In this document: positions 34,617 to 42,775 of the stretch, one piece after another
Position numbering within the stretch: position 1 is the stretch's first letter
Layout of the letters: the number at the start of each line of letters is the position of its first letter
DNA from: Paenibacillus timonensis
GTDB taxonomy: Bacteria > Bacillota > Bacilli > Paenibacillales > Paenibacillaceae
Assembly (NCBI RefSeq): GCF_022427145.1
Contig: NZ_JAKSXN010000007.1
Coordinates: forward strand, 1 to 64,000
Direction of reading: 5' to 3'
Length of the DNA: 64,000 nt
Position numbers and translations under genes: made by a program
Notes under the pieces: model-generated
Databases searched by the model: none
What the model saw: only the letters and a program-made list of their open reading frames with translations
What the model was told of the DNA's origin: nothing

Positions 34617-34931
34617 ATGTCGTCCAAACGCAAAACATTGCTTTTCTTGATCCTGTCGCAGCTGGTGTATTTGATGTTCTCCATCGCGTGGCTCGTGGTG
34701 CTCGGCATTTCCGCGTATCTATTTCATGATTCCGGCGATGTCAACCAGGGAATGCGGCTGTTGTTCGCTTATCTTCAGGCTTATCCCGGAGGGCTGCTGC
34801 TAGCCCTGATTTTAGGTTGGACCTATTTCGCCAAAGGCAATTACAAACGTGCGGTTGGGTGGAATCTACTGCCCTTGCTATGGGTGGTGCCTTATCTCGG
34901 CATCATCGTTTACGCGAATTTTTTCGCTTGA
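34617..34931 (+). CDS. Small membrane protein, unknown
   Basis: The ATG at 34617 is chosen since GGAAGGCAGG lies upstream; the ATG at 34593 has no ribosome-binding site. The 104-residue protein has three hydrophobic segments (about 8-32, 45-68 and 79-100) and no recognisable family motif. It lies close behind the NUDIX gene and may share its transcript. Confidence 0.6.
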   Translation: MSSKRKTLLFLILSQLVYLMFSIAWLVVLGISAYLFHDSGDVNQGMRLLFAYLQAYPGGLLLALILGWTYFAKGNYKRAVGWNLLPLLWVVPYLGIIVYANFFA

Positions 34932-35012
34932 TTTCTTAGGACAAGGATCACGTTATTCTATCCAACAACACGTTGGTTTTGGTATAGTTAAAGCTAGGAC
35001 TACTTATGAGAC

Positions 35013-35027
35013 ATCCCATTTTGGGAT
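35013..35027. promoter_or_regulatory. Inverted repeat upstream of GH3 gene
   Basis: ATCCCA and TGGGAT flank a 3-base spacer, 29 bases before the GH3 start. An extended -10-like TGGTATAGT lies just upstream (34980-34988). The position suits an operator or 5' leader hairpin. Confidence 0.4.
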
Positions 35028-35055
35028 CTACTAACGGATAGGAGAGAGCAGAGAA

Positions 35056-37854
35056 ATGAGCAAATCGATGCTAGGCGTTCCTTTGGAAGGTTTCGCCGAA
35101 TATAGCAGAATCGCGGCAGCCGAAGGCGGCGTCCTGCTGAAAAATGAAAACGCTATGCTTCCGATTCGGGAACATGAAGTTGTATCCGTTTTCGGAAGAT
35201 GCCAAATCGATTCCTATCGAAGCGGTACGGGGTCCGGCGGCGCCGTGAACGTCCCTTATGTCGTCAGCATTTTGGACGGGCTGCGGGCCAATCCGCGCAT
35301 TCGCCTCAATGAACGGCTAGCCGGGCAATACGAGCAATGGATTGCCGAGAACCCGTTCGATAACGGCGGCGGCGGATGGGCTGCCGAGCCTTGGTGCCAA
35401 AAGGAAATGCCGCTCACCGACGAAATCGTGGCCGAAGCAAAGAAAGCGACGGACAAAGCGGTGGTCGTTATCGGCCGGACCGCTGGCGAGGATAAGGATA
35501 ATGCCGATACCGAGGGCAGCTATCGGTTAACGGAGCAGGAACGGCTGAATCTCGAAACGGTCACCCGGCATTTTGAACAGGTCGCCGTCTTGATGAACGT
35601 CGCCAATGTCATCGACATGAGCTGGATCAACGATCCGGTACACCAAGGACGGATCCGGGCGGTTATGTTCGTGTGGCAAGGCGGGATGATCGGCGGTCAT
35701 GCGGTGGCCGACCTGCTGTCGGCGGATGTCACGCCAAGCGGCAAGCTGCCGGATACGGTCGCTTATCATATCGAGGATTACCCGTCGACGGCCAACTTTG
35801 GCAGCGAAGTGCGGAACCTCTATGAGGAAGATATTTATGTAGGTTACCGCTATTTTGAAACGTTTTGCCCGGACAAGGTCCTCTTTCCGTTCGGTTATGG
35901 CCTTTCCTATACTTCCTTCGCCTGGAACGTGCAAGGCGTGGAGCTCGAAGGCGCTGGCCCGGCGGCCCGGCTCGAGGTCGAAGTGGCGGTGACGAATACC
36001 GGAACGGAGTTTGCCGGGAAAGAAGTCATTCAGCTGTATTATGAAGCGCCGCAAGGCCAACTGGGCAAGCCGGCCCGGGCACTCGGGGCTTTCGCGAAAA
36101 CGAAGCTGCTCCAACCTGGCGAGACCGACGTACTGACGCTGCAGCTACCGTTGGTTCGAATGGCTTCCTACGACGATGGCGGATTTACGGGAAATAAATC
36201 CTGTTATGTGTTGGAAGCCGGCGATTACGAGCTTCATGTCGGCAACAGCATCCGAAATACGGAGTGGGTGGCCGTAAATGGGAAAGCCGCTTTCCATCTT
36301 GCAGAACTGGCGGTCGTGGAACGGCTGGAGGAAGCGGCGGCCCCAACGGAGCGTTTCTCGCGGATTAAGCCGGGAAACCGGAAGCCGGACGGGACGTATG
36401 ACATTGTCCGCGAGGAAGTGCCGCGGCGCACGGTTTCGCTGAAAGAGCGCATTGAGAGTCGATTACCGGAAACTTACCCGCAAACGGGGAATCGCGGCAT
36501 CAAACTGAAGGACGTGCAAGCCGGCAAAGCCAGCTTGGAGGAATTCATCGCCCAACTGAGCGATACGGACCTGGCCACGATTGTACGGGGCGAAGGCATG
36601 AGCAGCCCGAAGGTCACGCCGGGAACGGCTTCCGCTTTCGGCGGGGTGGGGGACAACCTGCTTGAGTACGGGATTCCTGTGGCAAGTGCCGCCGATGGCC
36701 CTTCCGGCATTCGCATGGACAGCGGCCTGAAGGCAACCCAGCTTCCGATCGGTACGCTGCTCGCTTCCAGTTGGGATGTCGGGCTCGTCGAGTCGTTATA
36801 CGTGCTGGAGGGACAAGAGCTGCTGCAGAACGAAATCGACACCTTGCTGGGCCCGGGGATAAATATCCATCGGCATCCGCTGAATGGGCGGAATTTCGAG
36901 TATTTTTCCGAAGATCCGTATTTGACCGGTTGTTTTGCGTCAGCAATGACGCGGGGGATCAAGAAAGGCGGCTCTTCCGCCACCGTGAAACATTTCGCCG
37001 GCAATAATCAGGAGCAGGCGCGTTCGAAGGTCGATGCGGTCGTCTCCGAGCGGGCATTGCGCGAGATCTACCTGAAAGGCTTTGAAATGACCGTGAAGGA
37101 AGGGGAAGCCACGTCGATCATGACTTCCTATAACCCGGTCAACGGGCATTGGGCGGCTTCCAACTATGACCTCAATACGACCATTCTCCGTAACGAATGG
37201 GGATACGGGGGCATCGTCATGACGGACTGGTGGGCGGTCATGAACGACTGCGCGGAAGGCGGCCCGGCCGACGCGAAGAACACGTCCTTTATGGTACGGG
37301 CCCAAAACGACCTGTATATGGTCGTGAATAACAATGGCGCGGAGATCAACTCGCTGGGGGATAACACGCTGGAAGCCTTGGCCAATGGCACGTTGACGGT
37401 CGGAGAATTGCAGCGCTGCGCCATGAATATTTGCCGGTTTTTGATGAACGCGCCGGTATTTACGCGGGAACCGAAATCGGCTGACGAAGTCCGCTCGATC
37501 CAGGCTGTTCAAGGCCGCCAGTCGGTTGCCGGGGACGGAACGCAAGGATATGCGTTGTCCCGTTCGCAAAGCGCCAAGATTTTGGCGAATGCACAAACCG
37601 CGGTCGTGAGCGTTCAGGAAGCCGGGATCTATACCGTCGTAGCGCATATTCGCTACGAAGCGATGAACCTGTCGCAGTCGGCCTGCAATCTGCTGCTGAA
37701 TGGCGAACTGCTGACCACGGTACAGACGAATGGCACCTTCGGCAAGTGGGTCACGCAGAAGCAACTGCGCATCGAGCTTACGGAAGGCGATTACGAGCTG
37801 AAGTTTGATTATATCAAGCCGGGGCTGGAGATCGGCTGGATCGAGTTCGTTTAG
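35056..37854 (+). CDS. GH3 beta-glucosidase with permuted domain order
   Basis: The 932-residue protein lacks a signal peptide, so it is cytoplasmic. The GH3 C-terminal sandwich domain comes first (about 20-250, with VVVIGRTAGEDKDNADTEG), then a fibronectin-III-like domain (about 300-395), then the TIM barrel normally at the N-terminus (about 500-800, with TVKHFAGNNQE and nucleophile D724 in VMTDWW). A CBM6-like jelly roll closes it (about 845-932). This reversed order is known for some GH3 enzymes such as Ruminococcus albus beta-glucosidase. It should release glucose from oligosaccharides, perhaps products of the GH16 glucanase. Confidence 0.92.
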   Translation: MSKSMLGVPLEGFAEYSRIAAAEGGVLLKNENAMLPIREHEVVSVFGRCQIDSYRSGTGSGGAVNVPYVVSILDGLRANPRIRLNERLAGQYEQWIAENPFDNGGGGWAAEPWCQKEMPLTDEIVAEAKKATDKAVVVIGRTAGEDKDNADTEGSYRLTEQERLNLETVTRHFEQVAVLMNVANVIDMSWINDPVHQGRIRAVMFVWQGGMIGGHAVADLLSADVTPSGKLPDTVAYHIEDYPSTANFGSEVRNLYEEDIYVGYRYFETFCPDKVLFPFGYGLSYTSFAWNVQGVELEGAGPAARLEVEVAVTNTGTEFAGKEVIQLYYEAPQGQLGKPARALGAFAKTKLLQPGETDVLTLQLPLVRMASYDDGGFTGNKSCYVLEAGDYELHVGNSIRNTEWVAVNGKAAFHLAELAVVERLEEAAAPTERFSRIKPGNRKPDGTYDIVREEVPRRTVSLKERIESRLPETYPQTGNRGIKLKDVQAGKASLEEFIAQLSDTDLATIVRGEGMSSPKVTPGTASAFGGVGDNLLEYGIPVASAADGPSGIRMDSGLKATQLPIGTLLASSWDVGLVESLYVLEGQELLQNEIDTLLGPGINIHRHPLNGRNFEYFSEDPYLTGCFASAMTRGIKKGGSSATVKHFAGNNQEQARSKVDAVVSERALREIYLKGFEMTVKEGEATSIMTSYNPVNGHWAASNYDLNTTILRNEWGYGGIVMTDWWAVMNDCAEGGPADAKNTSFMVRAQNDLYMVVNNNGAEINSLGDNTLEALANGTLTVGELQRCAMNICRFLMNAPVFTREPKSADEVRSIQAVQGRQSVAGDGTQGYALSRSQSAKILANAQTAVVSVQEAGIYTVVAHIRYEAMNLSQSACNLLLNGELLTTVQTNGTFGKWVTQKQLRIELTEGDYELKFDYIKPGLEIGWIEFV

Positions 37855-37861
37855 CCAATGA

Positions 37862-37906
37862 AAAAGGGATGAGCCCTTCCGTTCGGAAGCGGAGCTCATC
37901 CCTTTT
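37862..37906. terminator. Bidirectional terminator between GH3 and binding-protein genes
   Basis: AAAAGGGATGAGC and GCTCATCCCTTTT form a 13-bp stem, with an inner CTTCCG-TT-CGGAAG hairpin. A/T tracts on both sides suit termination of both convergent transcripts. Confidence 0.93.
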
Positions 37907-37928
37907 GATTTTAAAGCGCCGCGAGGCC

Positions 37929-38927
37929 TTAAGGCAAAGAAAGGAAACCATCCTTAAAGATCTTCAGCAAATATTCCAGCGTGACCGGATCGCTGTACGT
38001 CGAAGCGGCGGTGTCGATCTCGATCACATGACCGTTTTTGACGGCCGGGATATTCTTCCACGTATTGGATTGCAAAAACTCGTTTTGGGCTTCTTTGTTC
38101 TGGCTCAGAACGATGTAGTCTCCGGCATACTCGGGAATGATCTCGTTCGATAACGTGTAGTAGCCGGGGCCCAAGGCATCCTTCTTCGCTTGTTCCGGCA
38201 TGTTGAGCTCCATCATCTGATACAACAGCTCCGTACCGCGGGCCCAGTTGTTCCCGAAGACATAGAAGCTCTTCGAGTCATATTCGAGAACGGAGACGGT
38301 GGCGTCCTTGCCGATCTTCGCTTTGATCTCTTCGCCTACGGCTTTGGCGCGAGTCGTGAAATCCTCAACCCAAGCCTTGGCTTCCGCTTCCTTGTTCAGC
38401 ACCTTCCCGATTTCCACCTGCTGCGACAAATAGTCCAGCTTGCCCCAGGTATAAATGATCGTCGGCGCGATTTCGCTCAGCTTGTCGAGATTCTTCATGT
38501 GCGATCCGGCAATGATGAGGTCGGGTTCCAGGGCGAAGATCTTCTCCGGATTCTCTTCGGACACGATGGCGACATCCTTTAATTTGTCGGTGAAAAGAGG
38601 GTTATTCATCGTCCAGGTATCAACGCCGACTAACGTTCCGCCCAGAGCCACGACGTTCGGAGCATTCGTCAGAGCCACGATCCGCTTCGGATTGGCGGGA
38701 ATTTCAATCGGACCGTTCTCCGATTGATAGGTAACCGTACCGGAAGCCGTCTCCGCCGCCGCCGAGTCGTTTCCGCCCGTCGCGTTTGCAGCTTCCTCCG
38801 TCGAGGTATTTGCAGCCGCTGCGTTATTCTGGGTGTTGGCGGCAGGATCCTGCCGTGCCGTTTCGTTGCCGCAGGCGCCGGCCAGGACGGCGAAGGCTAA
38901 AATAAGGGGGATAAACAGCTTCTTCAT
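37929..38927 (-). CDS. Iron-siderophore ABC transporter substrate-binding lipoprotein
   Basis: The 332-residue protein has a lipobox with Cys19 (LAGAC), an Ala/Asn/Thr-rich linker to about residue 65, then a class III binding-protein domain. It shows the family patterns PKRIVALTNAPNVVALGG and PEKIFALEPDLIIAGS. It should capture a ferric siderophore, probably of citrate or hydroxamate type, outside the membrane. No permease or ATPase gene is adjacent, so it must share a transporter encoded elsewhere. A near-perfect Fur box lies upstream, so iron repression is expected. Confidence 0.93.
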   Translation of the reverse strand: MKKLFIPLILAFAVLAGACGNETARQDPAANTQNNAAAANTSTEEAANATGGNDSAAAETASGTVTYQSENGPIEIPANPKRIVALTNAPNVVALGGTLVGVDTWTMNNPLFTDKLKDVAIVSEENPEKIFALEPDLIIAGSHMKNLDKLSEIAPTIIYTWGKLDYLSQQVEIGKVLNKEAEAKAWVEDFTTRAKAVGEEIKAKIGKDATVSVLEYDSKSFYVFGNNWARGTELLYQMMELNMPEQAKKDALGPGYYTLSNEIIPEYAGDYIVLSQNKEAQNEFLQSNTWKNIPAVKNGHVIEIDTAASTYSDPVTLEYLLKIFKDGFLSLP

Positions 38928-38958
38928 ACGTGATTCTCCTTGTCACCGATTATTTTAT

Positions 38959-38977
38959 GATAATGATTATCAGTATC
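38959..38977 (-). promoter_or_regulatory. Fur box
   Basis: GATAATGATTATCAGTATC matches the 19-base Fur consensus with a single mismatch (GATAATGATTATCATTATC). It lies 32 bases before the binding-protein start on the minus strand. Confidence 0.9.
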
Positions 38978-39012
38978 ACTAAGAATCACAATACGAATTT
39001 CTCCGCGGTTTG

Positions 39013-39867
39013 TCAATACAAATCCTTGGATGTTCCCTCTATCAACTTCTTGAGCTTGGATTCGGTCGCCGTTCCTTCAATGGGGGTATAAATGCTGCAG
39101 CGCAAATCGGCATCGCCCTGTACCTGGAGCGAGGTCAAATTAAATAACATCTTGCCGGCTTTGGCATGGCGGAATTCAATCATGACCTCCGGGGCGGCGC
39201 TGACCTCGCTCTGGTTCCACAACTCCTGGAAATCCGGATAACGCCGCGACATCCTATCAATAAACCGGGAATACCAAGGATCGGCGACGTATTGTCCATA
39301 GTAGGCGCGAAAGATAGCCAAGAACCCTCTTACGAAATCAGGCCAGTTGACGGCCAAGCTGCGCAGCTCTTTCTTGGCGAACAGAAGGGAGATCAGGTTG
39401 CGCTCCTCCTTGGGGATCTGCTCGAAGTCCACGAACACGTGGGCGGCGGCGGGATTCCATCCCACGATATGGCAGTGCCGGTCGGAGATAATCGTCGGGC
39501 AATATTTCAGCTCCTGCAAAATTTTATGGAGCGAGGGATTGATCACCGGCTCCTTTTCCTCCACCCAATCGGGGTGAAAGCCGCTGTCGGACGCCAAGTC
39601 GAACAAGTACTTGCGCTCGTCGGCGTTCAGTCTCAGCGCCCCGGCGATCGCGTCCAGGACGGAAGCGGACACCTTGATATCCCGGCCTTGCTCCAGCCAG
39701 GTATACCATGTCGTACTCACCCCGGCGAGCTGGGCGACCTCCTCGCGGCGCAGGCCTGGCGTTCGCCGGCGCGAGCCTGCCGGCAGACCTACCGTATGGG
39801 GATGCAGCTTGGCGCGCTGCGTTTTCAAAAATTCGGATAAGGCTTCCAATCTCGGTTCCGTGCTCAT
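39013..39867 (-). CDS. XRE-type regulator with MmyB-like ligand-binding domain
   Basis: The 284-residue protein has an N-terminal helix-turn-helix (RTPGLRREEVAQLAGVSTTWYTWLEQGRD, about 35-63) and a C-terminal MmyB-like domain (HIVGWNPAAAHVFVDF near 133-148). The structure of a Chloroflexus member of this family showed a bound fatty acid, so an acyl ligand is plausible. It is divergent from fabF with overlapping promoters. Regulation of fabF is inferred. Confidence 0.88.
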   Translation of the reverse strand: MSTEPRLEALSEFLKTQRAKLHPHTVGLPAGSRRRTPGLRREEVAQLAGVSTTWYTWLEQGRDIKVSASVLDAIAGALRLNADERKYLFDLASDSGFHPDWVEEKEPVINPSLHKILQELKYCPTIISDRHCHIVGWNPAAAHVFVDFEQIPKEERNLISLLFAKKELRSLAVNWPDFVRGFLAIFRAYYGQYVADPWYSRFIDRMSRRYPDFQELWNQSEVSAAPEVMIEFRHAKAGKMLFNLTSLQVQGDADLRCSIYTPIEGTATESKLKKLIEGTSKDLY

Positions 39868-39902
39868 TGGCCGTGTCCTCCTCCTGGGCAGCTTCTTAAT
39901 GT

Positions 39903-39960
39903 GTTATCTATTATACTAGGATAACTAAAAACTTGTAATAGGATACTTTGGGGATACAAT
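39903..39960. promoter_or_regulatory. Divergent promoters and operator between MmyB regulator and fabF
   Basis: The fabF promoter reads TTGTAA (39933-39938), 16 bases, TACAAT (39955-39960). On the minus strand TATAAT lies at 39915-39910 with TTACAA 17 bases upstream. GTTATC (39903-39908) and GATAAC (39920-39925) form a dyad over the regulator promoter, and a further GATAAC follows at 39960-39966. Confidence 0.6.
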
Positions 39961-40062
39961 AGATAACAACAGAGAGTTATATCTTCAACACGAGGCTGGC
40001 CGTACTGAGCCTGCTGAACGTGAGATGCAAACCATAAATGAAGTTGCCGAAGGAGGATGCTT

Positions 40063-41301
40063 ATGGAACGGGTTGTCATTACCGGAATGGGGATATTGTC
40101 TCCGCTGGGCAATGATGTGGATACATTTTGGCAAGGCTTAAAAGAGGGACGCTCCGGGATTTCGCCGATTGATCGGTTCGACGCTGCCGCGTTTGGCACC
40201 CGGATCGCGGGGCAAGTTCGAGGGTTTGACGGCGAGGCGGTGTTTGGGCGAAAAGAAGCGCGCAAAATGGACCTCTTCTGCCAATTCGCGCTGTTTGCCG
40301 CCGAACAGGCGGTCCAAGACGCCGGGCTTGTGCCGGAGAAGCTGGACCGTGAACGGTTCGGCGTGTACGTCGGTTCGGGAATCGGCGGGATCGAGACGCT
40401 GGCGGACAACGTGAAGGTGCTCGAGGAGCGCGGACCGAACCGGGTGAGCCCCAGTCTGGTGCCGATGATGATCTCCAACATGGCCGCCGCGCAGATCAGC
40501 ATCCGCTTCGGAGCGTTAGGCGAAACGCTGTCGCCGGTTACGGCCTGCTCGATCGGCAATTCGTCGATCGGCGAAGCGTTCCGGCTAATCCGCAGCGGGG
40601 AAGCCGATGTGATGATCGCGGGCGGGACCGAAGCGGCGGTGCATCCGCTCGCGCTGGCCAGCTTCGGGAACGCGACCGCGTTGTCGAAGCGGAACGATTC
40701 CCCTGAGCAGGCCAGCCGGCCGTTCGATGCCACCCGCGACGGTTTCGTGATGGGCGAGGGCGCGGGGATCGTCGTACTCGAATCGCTGACGCACGCGCTG
40801 CGGCGGGGGGCGCGCATCCACGGCGAGGTGATCGGCTACGGTGCAAGCTCCGATGCCTACCACGTTGTCGCATCGCATCCCGAAGGCTTAGGCGCCTACC
40901 AGGCGATGAAGCGGGCGCTCGCTTCGGCGGGCATCGCGCCGGAGCAGGTGGACGTGATCAGCGCCCATGCGACAAGCACCCAGGTCGGCGACCTCGGGGA
41001 GACGAAAGGGATCAAGAAGGCGTTCGGCGAACATGCCTACCGGATTCCGGTTACGGCGAACAAATCGATGATCGGACATATGTTTGGCGCCGCCGGCGGC
41101 GCGGAAGCGATCGCCCTGGTTCAATCGCTGAAGGAAGGCATCATTCCGCCGACGATCAACCTGATGAACCCCGATCCGGAATGCGATCTCGATTATGTGC
41201 CGAACCAGGCCCGCCAGGCTGACCTTGAAATCGGATTGTCTAACTCGTTCGGGTTCGGCGGCCACAACGCCGTAATCATGCTGCGCAAATATCAGGCATA
41301 A
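40063..41301 (+). CDS. fabF: Beta-ketoacyl-ACP synthase II (KAS II)
   Basis: The ATG at 40063 with AAGGAGG seven bases upstream is preferred over one at 40057. The 412-residue enzyme has the full KAS triad: C162 in TACSIGN, H302 in AHATSTQ and H339 in NKSMIGHMFGAAGG, with K334. It condenses malonyl-ACP with acyl-ACP in fatty acid elongation in the cytoplasm. It stands alone, without fabH or acpP beside it, so it may be a second FabF copy for a specialised lipid. The divergent MmyB-type gene is its likely regulator. Confidence 0.95.
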   Translation: MERVVITGMGILSPLGNDVDTFWQGLKEGRSGISPIDRFDAAAFGTRIAGQVRGFDGEAVFGRKEARKMDLFCQFALFAAEQAVQDAGLVPEKLDRERFGVYVGSGIGGIETLADNVKVLEERGPNRVSPSLVPMMISNMAAAQISIRFGALGETLSPVTACSIGNSSIGEAFRLIRSGEADVMIAGGTEAAVHPLALASFGNATALSKRNDSPEQASRPFDATRDGFVMGEGAGIVVLESLTHALRRGARIHGEVIGYGASSDAYHVVASHPEGLGAYQAMKRALASAGIAPEQVDVISAHATSTQVGDLGETKGIKKAFGEHAYRIPVTANKSMIGHMFGAAGGAEAIALVQSLKEGIIPPTINLMNPDPECDLDYVPNQARQADLEIGLSNSFGFGGHNAVIMLRKYQA

Positions 41302-41311
41302 ACTGTATTCG

Positions 41312-41344
41312 AACCGTCCCGGCTTCCGGGACGGTTATTTATTT
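41312..41344 (+). terminator. Rho-independent terminator of fabF
   Basis: AACCGTCCCGG and CCGGGACGGTT form an 11-bp stem with a CTT loop, followed by an A/T-rich run ending in TTTT. Confidence 0.9.
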
Positions 41345-41482
41345 TGCGGGACGGGCAACTTTCGGGACTCTTCAAGCGTTAGGATGGTAAGAGACGACAG
41401 TGCATGGTGAACATAAAAAGCGAACCGACCAAGCCAGCATCGTGCGGGAGTCTTGAACCTGAAACAGTAGGGGGTCATACCT

Positions 41483-42595
41483 ATGGGAAAAAGGGGAAAA
41501 AAGGTTGTCATTTGGGGCATCATCGCGATGCTTTTGCTGCTGCTTGGCGGCTGCGGAAGCGCAAGCCATGATGCGGCATCGAATTCGCTAGCCGATAGCG
41601 GAGCAGCGAATGGGATAGCCAGCACGGCCGAAAGCGAAATGGACGGGGGAGGCTCCGAGGAGGTTGCTGCCGATACGGCCGCAGCGCCCGCGGCCAACTC
41701 CGGTGCGGCGGATTCAAAGGCAGCCGGCAACGCCGGAAGCAGCAGTGCGGCGGTAAACTCCGCGCCGGGGTTTCAGCAGGCAGCCACGGACGCCGGGCTC
41801 AACAGCAAGCTGATCTACCGGGCGAGCGTCGTCATGGAAGTGAAGGACTACGCCAAAGCCCAATCGGAGATCCGCAATTTGGTGATGCTGGCGGGCGGGT
41901 ACATCGTTGAATTTTCCGAAAATCAATCGCAGCATGAGCTTGGCGGGAACTTTGTGTTGAAGGTCCCGGCGGCGGGCTTCTCCTCGTTCTTGGACCGTTT
42001 GGAGGGACTCAAGCCCGAGTCGTTGCAGCGGAGCATTCAAGGACAGGACGTCTCGGAAGAGTACGTCGATCTGGAATCCCGGTTAAAGGTCAAGCAGGCC
42101 ATGGAAGCTCGGTACTTGAAATTCGTCGAGCAAGCGACCCAAACCAAGCAGTTGGTTGAATTCGTGAACGAACTGGAGCGAATTCAAACGGAGATCGAGC
42201 AGATCAAAGGGAGAATGCGGTACATCGACAGCAATGTGTCCTTCTCGACAATCGAGATCCGCGTCTACCAGCCGGATGCGTCGAAGCTGGCGGCGGCGTC
42301 AAGCGGCGACACGCCGCTGCTGGAGCGGATGAAAAACGCTTTGACGGGCAGCATCGACGTCTTGTCGCTCTTCTTCCAGTGGCTGGTCGTGTTTGCGGCC
42401 GGCGCGCTGCCGCTCCTCCTCATTGCCGCCCTCATCGTCATCCCGATCTGGATGGCGCGCCGGAAAAACCGGGCGGAGCGGGAACGCCGCCGTGCCCAGC
42501 TCCATGCAGGCCACGCGGCAGTACCTACGACGGGTTCCTCGCCGCCGAAGGCGGATACGGAGGAGGAGCGCGGGGACACGACGGAAGAGCTCTAA
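41483..42595 (+). CDS. DUF4349 lipoprotein
   Basis: The 370-residue protein has a lipobox with Cys24 (LGGC) and an Ala/Ser/Gly-rich linker to about residue 105. The DUF4349 core has SKLIYRASVVMEVKDYAKA, a coiled-coil-like helix (about 195-250) and VSFSTIEIRVYQP. A C-terminal membrane segment (about 303-326) and a basic tail follow. It is thus held in the membrane at both ends. Function of the family is unknown; an envelope role is likely. Confidence 0.9.
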   Translation: MGKRGKKVVIWGIIAMLLLLLGGCGSASHDAASNSLADSGAANGIASTAESEMDGGGSEEVAADTAAAPAANSGAADSKAAGNAGSSSAAVNSAPGFQQAATDAGLNSKLIYRASVVMEVKDYAKAQSEIRNLVMLAGGYIVEFSENQSQHELGGNFVLKVPAAGFSSFLDRLEGLKPESLQRSIQGQDVSEEYVDLESRLKVKQAMEARYLKFVEQATQTKQLVEFVNELERIQTEIEQIKGRMRYIDSNVSFSTIEIRVYQPDASKLAAASSGDTPLLERMKNALTGSIDVLSLFFQWLVVFAAGALPLLLIAALIVIPIWMARRKNRAERERRRAQLHAGHAAVPTTGSSPPKADTEEERGDTTEEL

Positions 42596-42613
42596 GCGCA
42601 GGAACGAATTGAA

Positions 42614-42654
42614 ACACAAGCCCAAGGGAATGCCCTTTGGGCTTGTGTTTTTTT
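42614..42654 (+). terminator. Rho-independent terminator of the DUF4349 gene
   Basis: ACACAAGCCCA-AGGG pairs with CCCT-TTGGGCTTGTGT in a stem of about 15 bp, followed by a seven-base T-run. Confidence 0.93.
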
Positions 42655-42775
42655 GCGCGTAAGGATATATGGATAAACCTTCCCAAATCTTAAACTAAAC
42701 TTAAACAGGATGTATTCCGTTCTATGTTAAGATGAATGAACCAAACACCCCGAGATTGAAAGGGTTGAACCTGCG

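Noticed and set aside
36940-37899. 319-residue antisense frame over the GH3 gene
   Set aside because: Shadow of the GH3 barrel; composition is His/Arg-rich with no motif.
39864-40817. 317-residue antisense frame over fabF
   Set aside because: It is Ser/Pro/Arg-rich shadow coding opposite a clear FabF with an intact catalytic triad, and has no family pattern.
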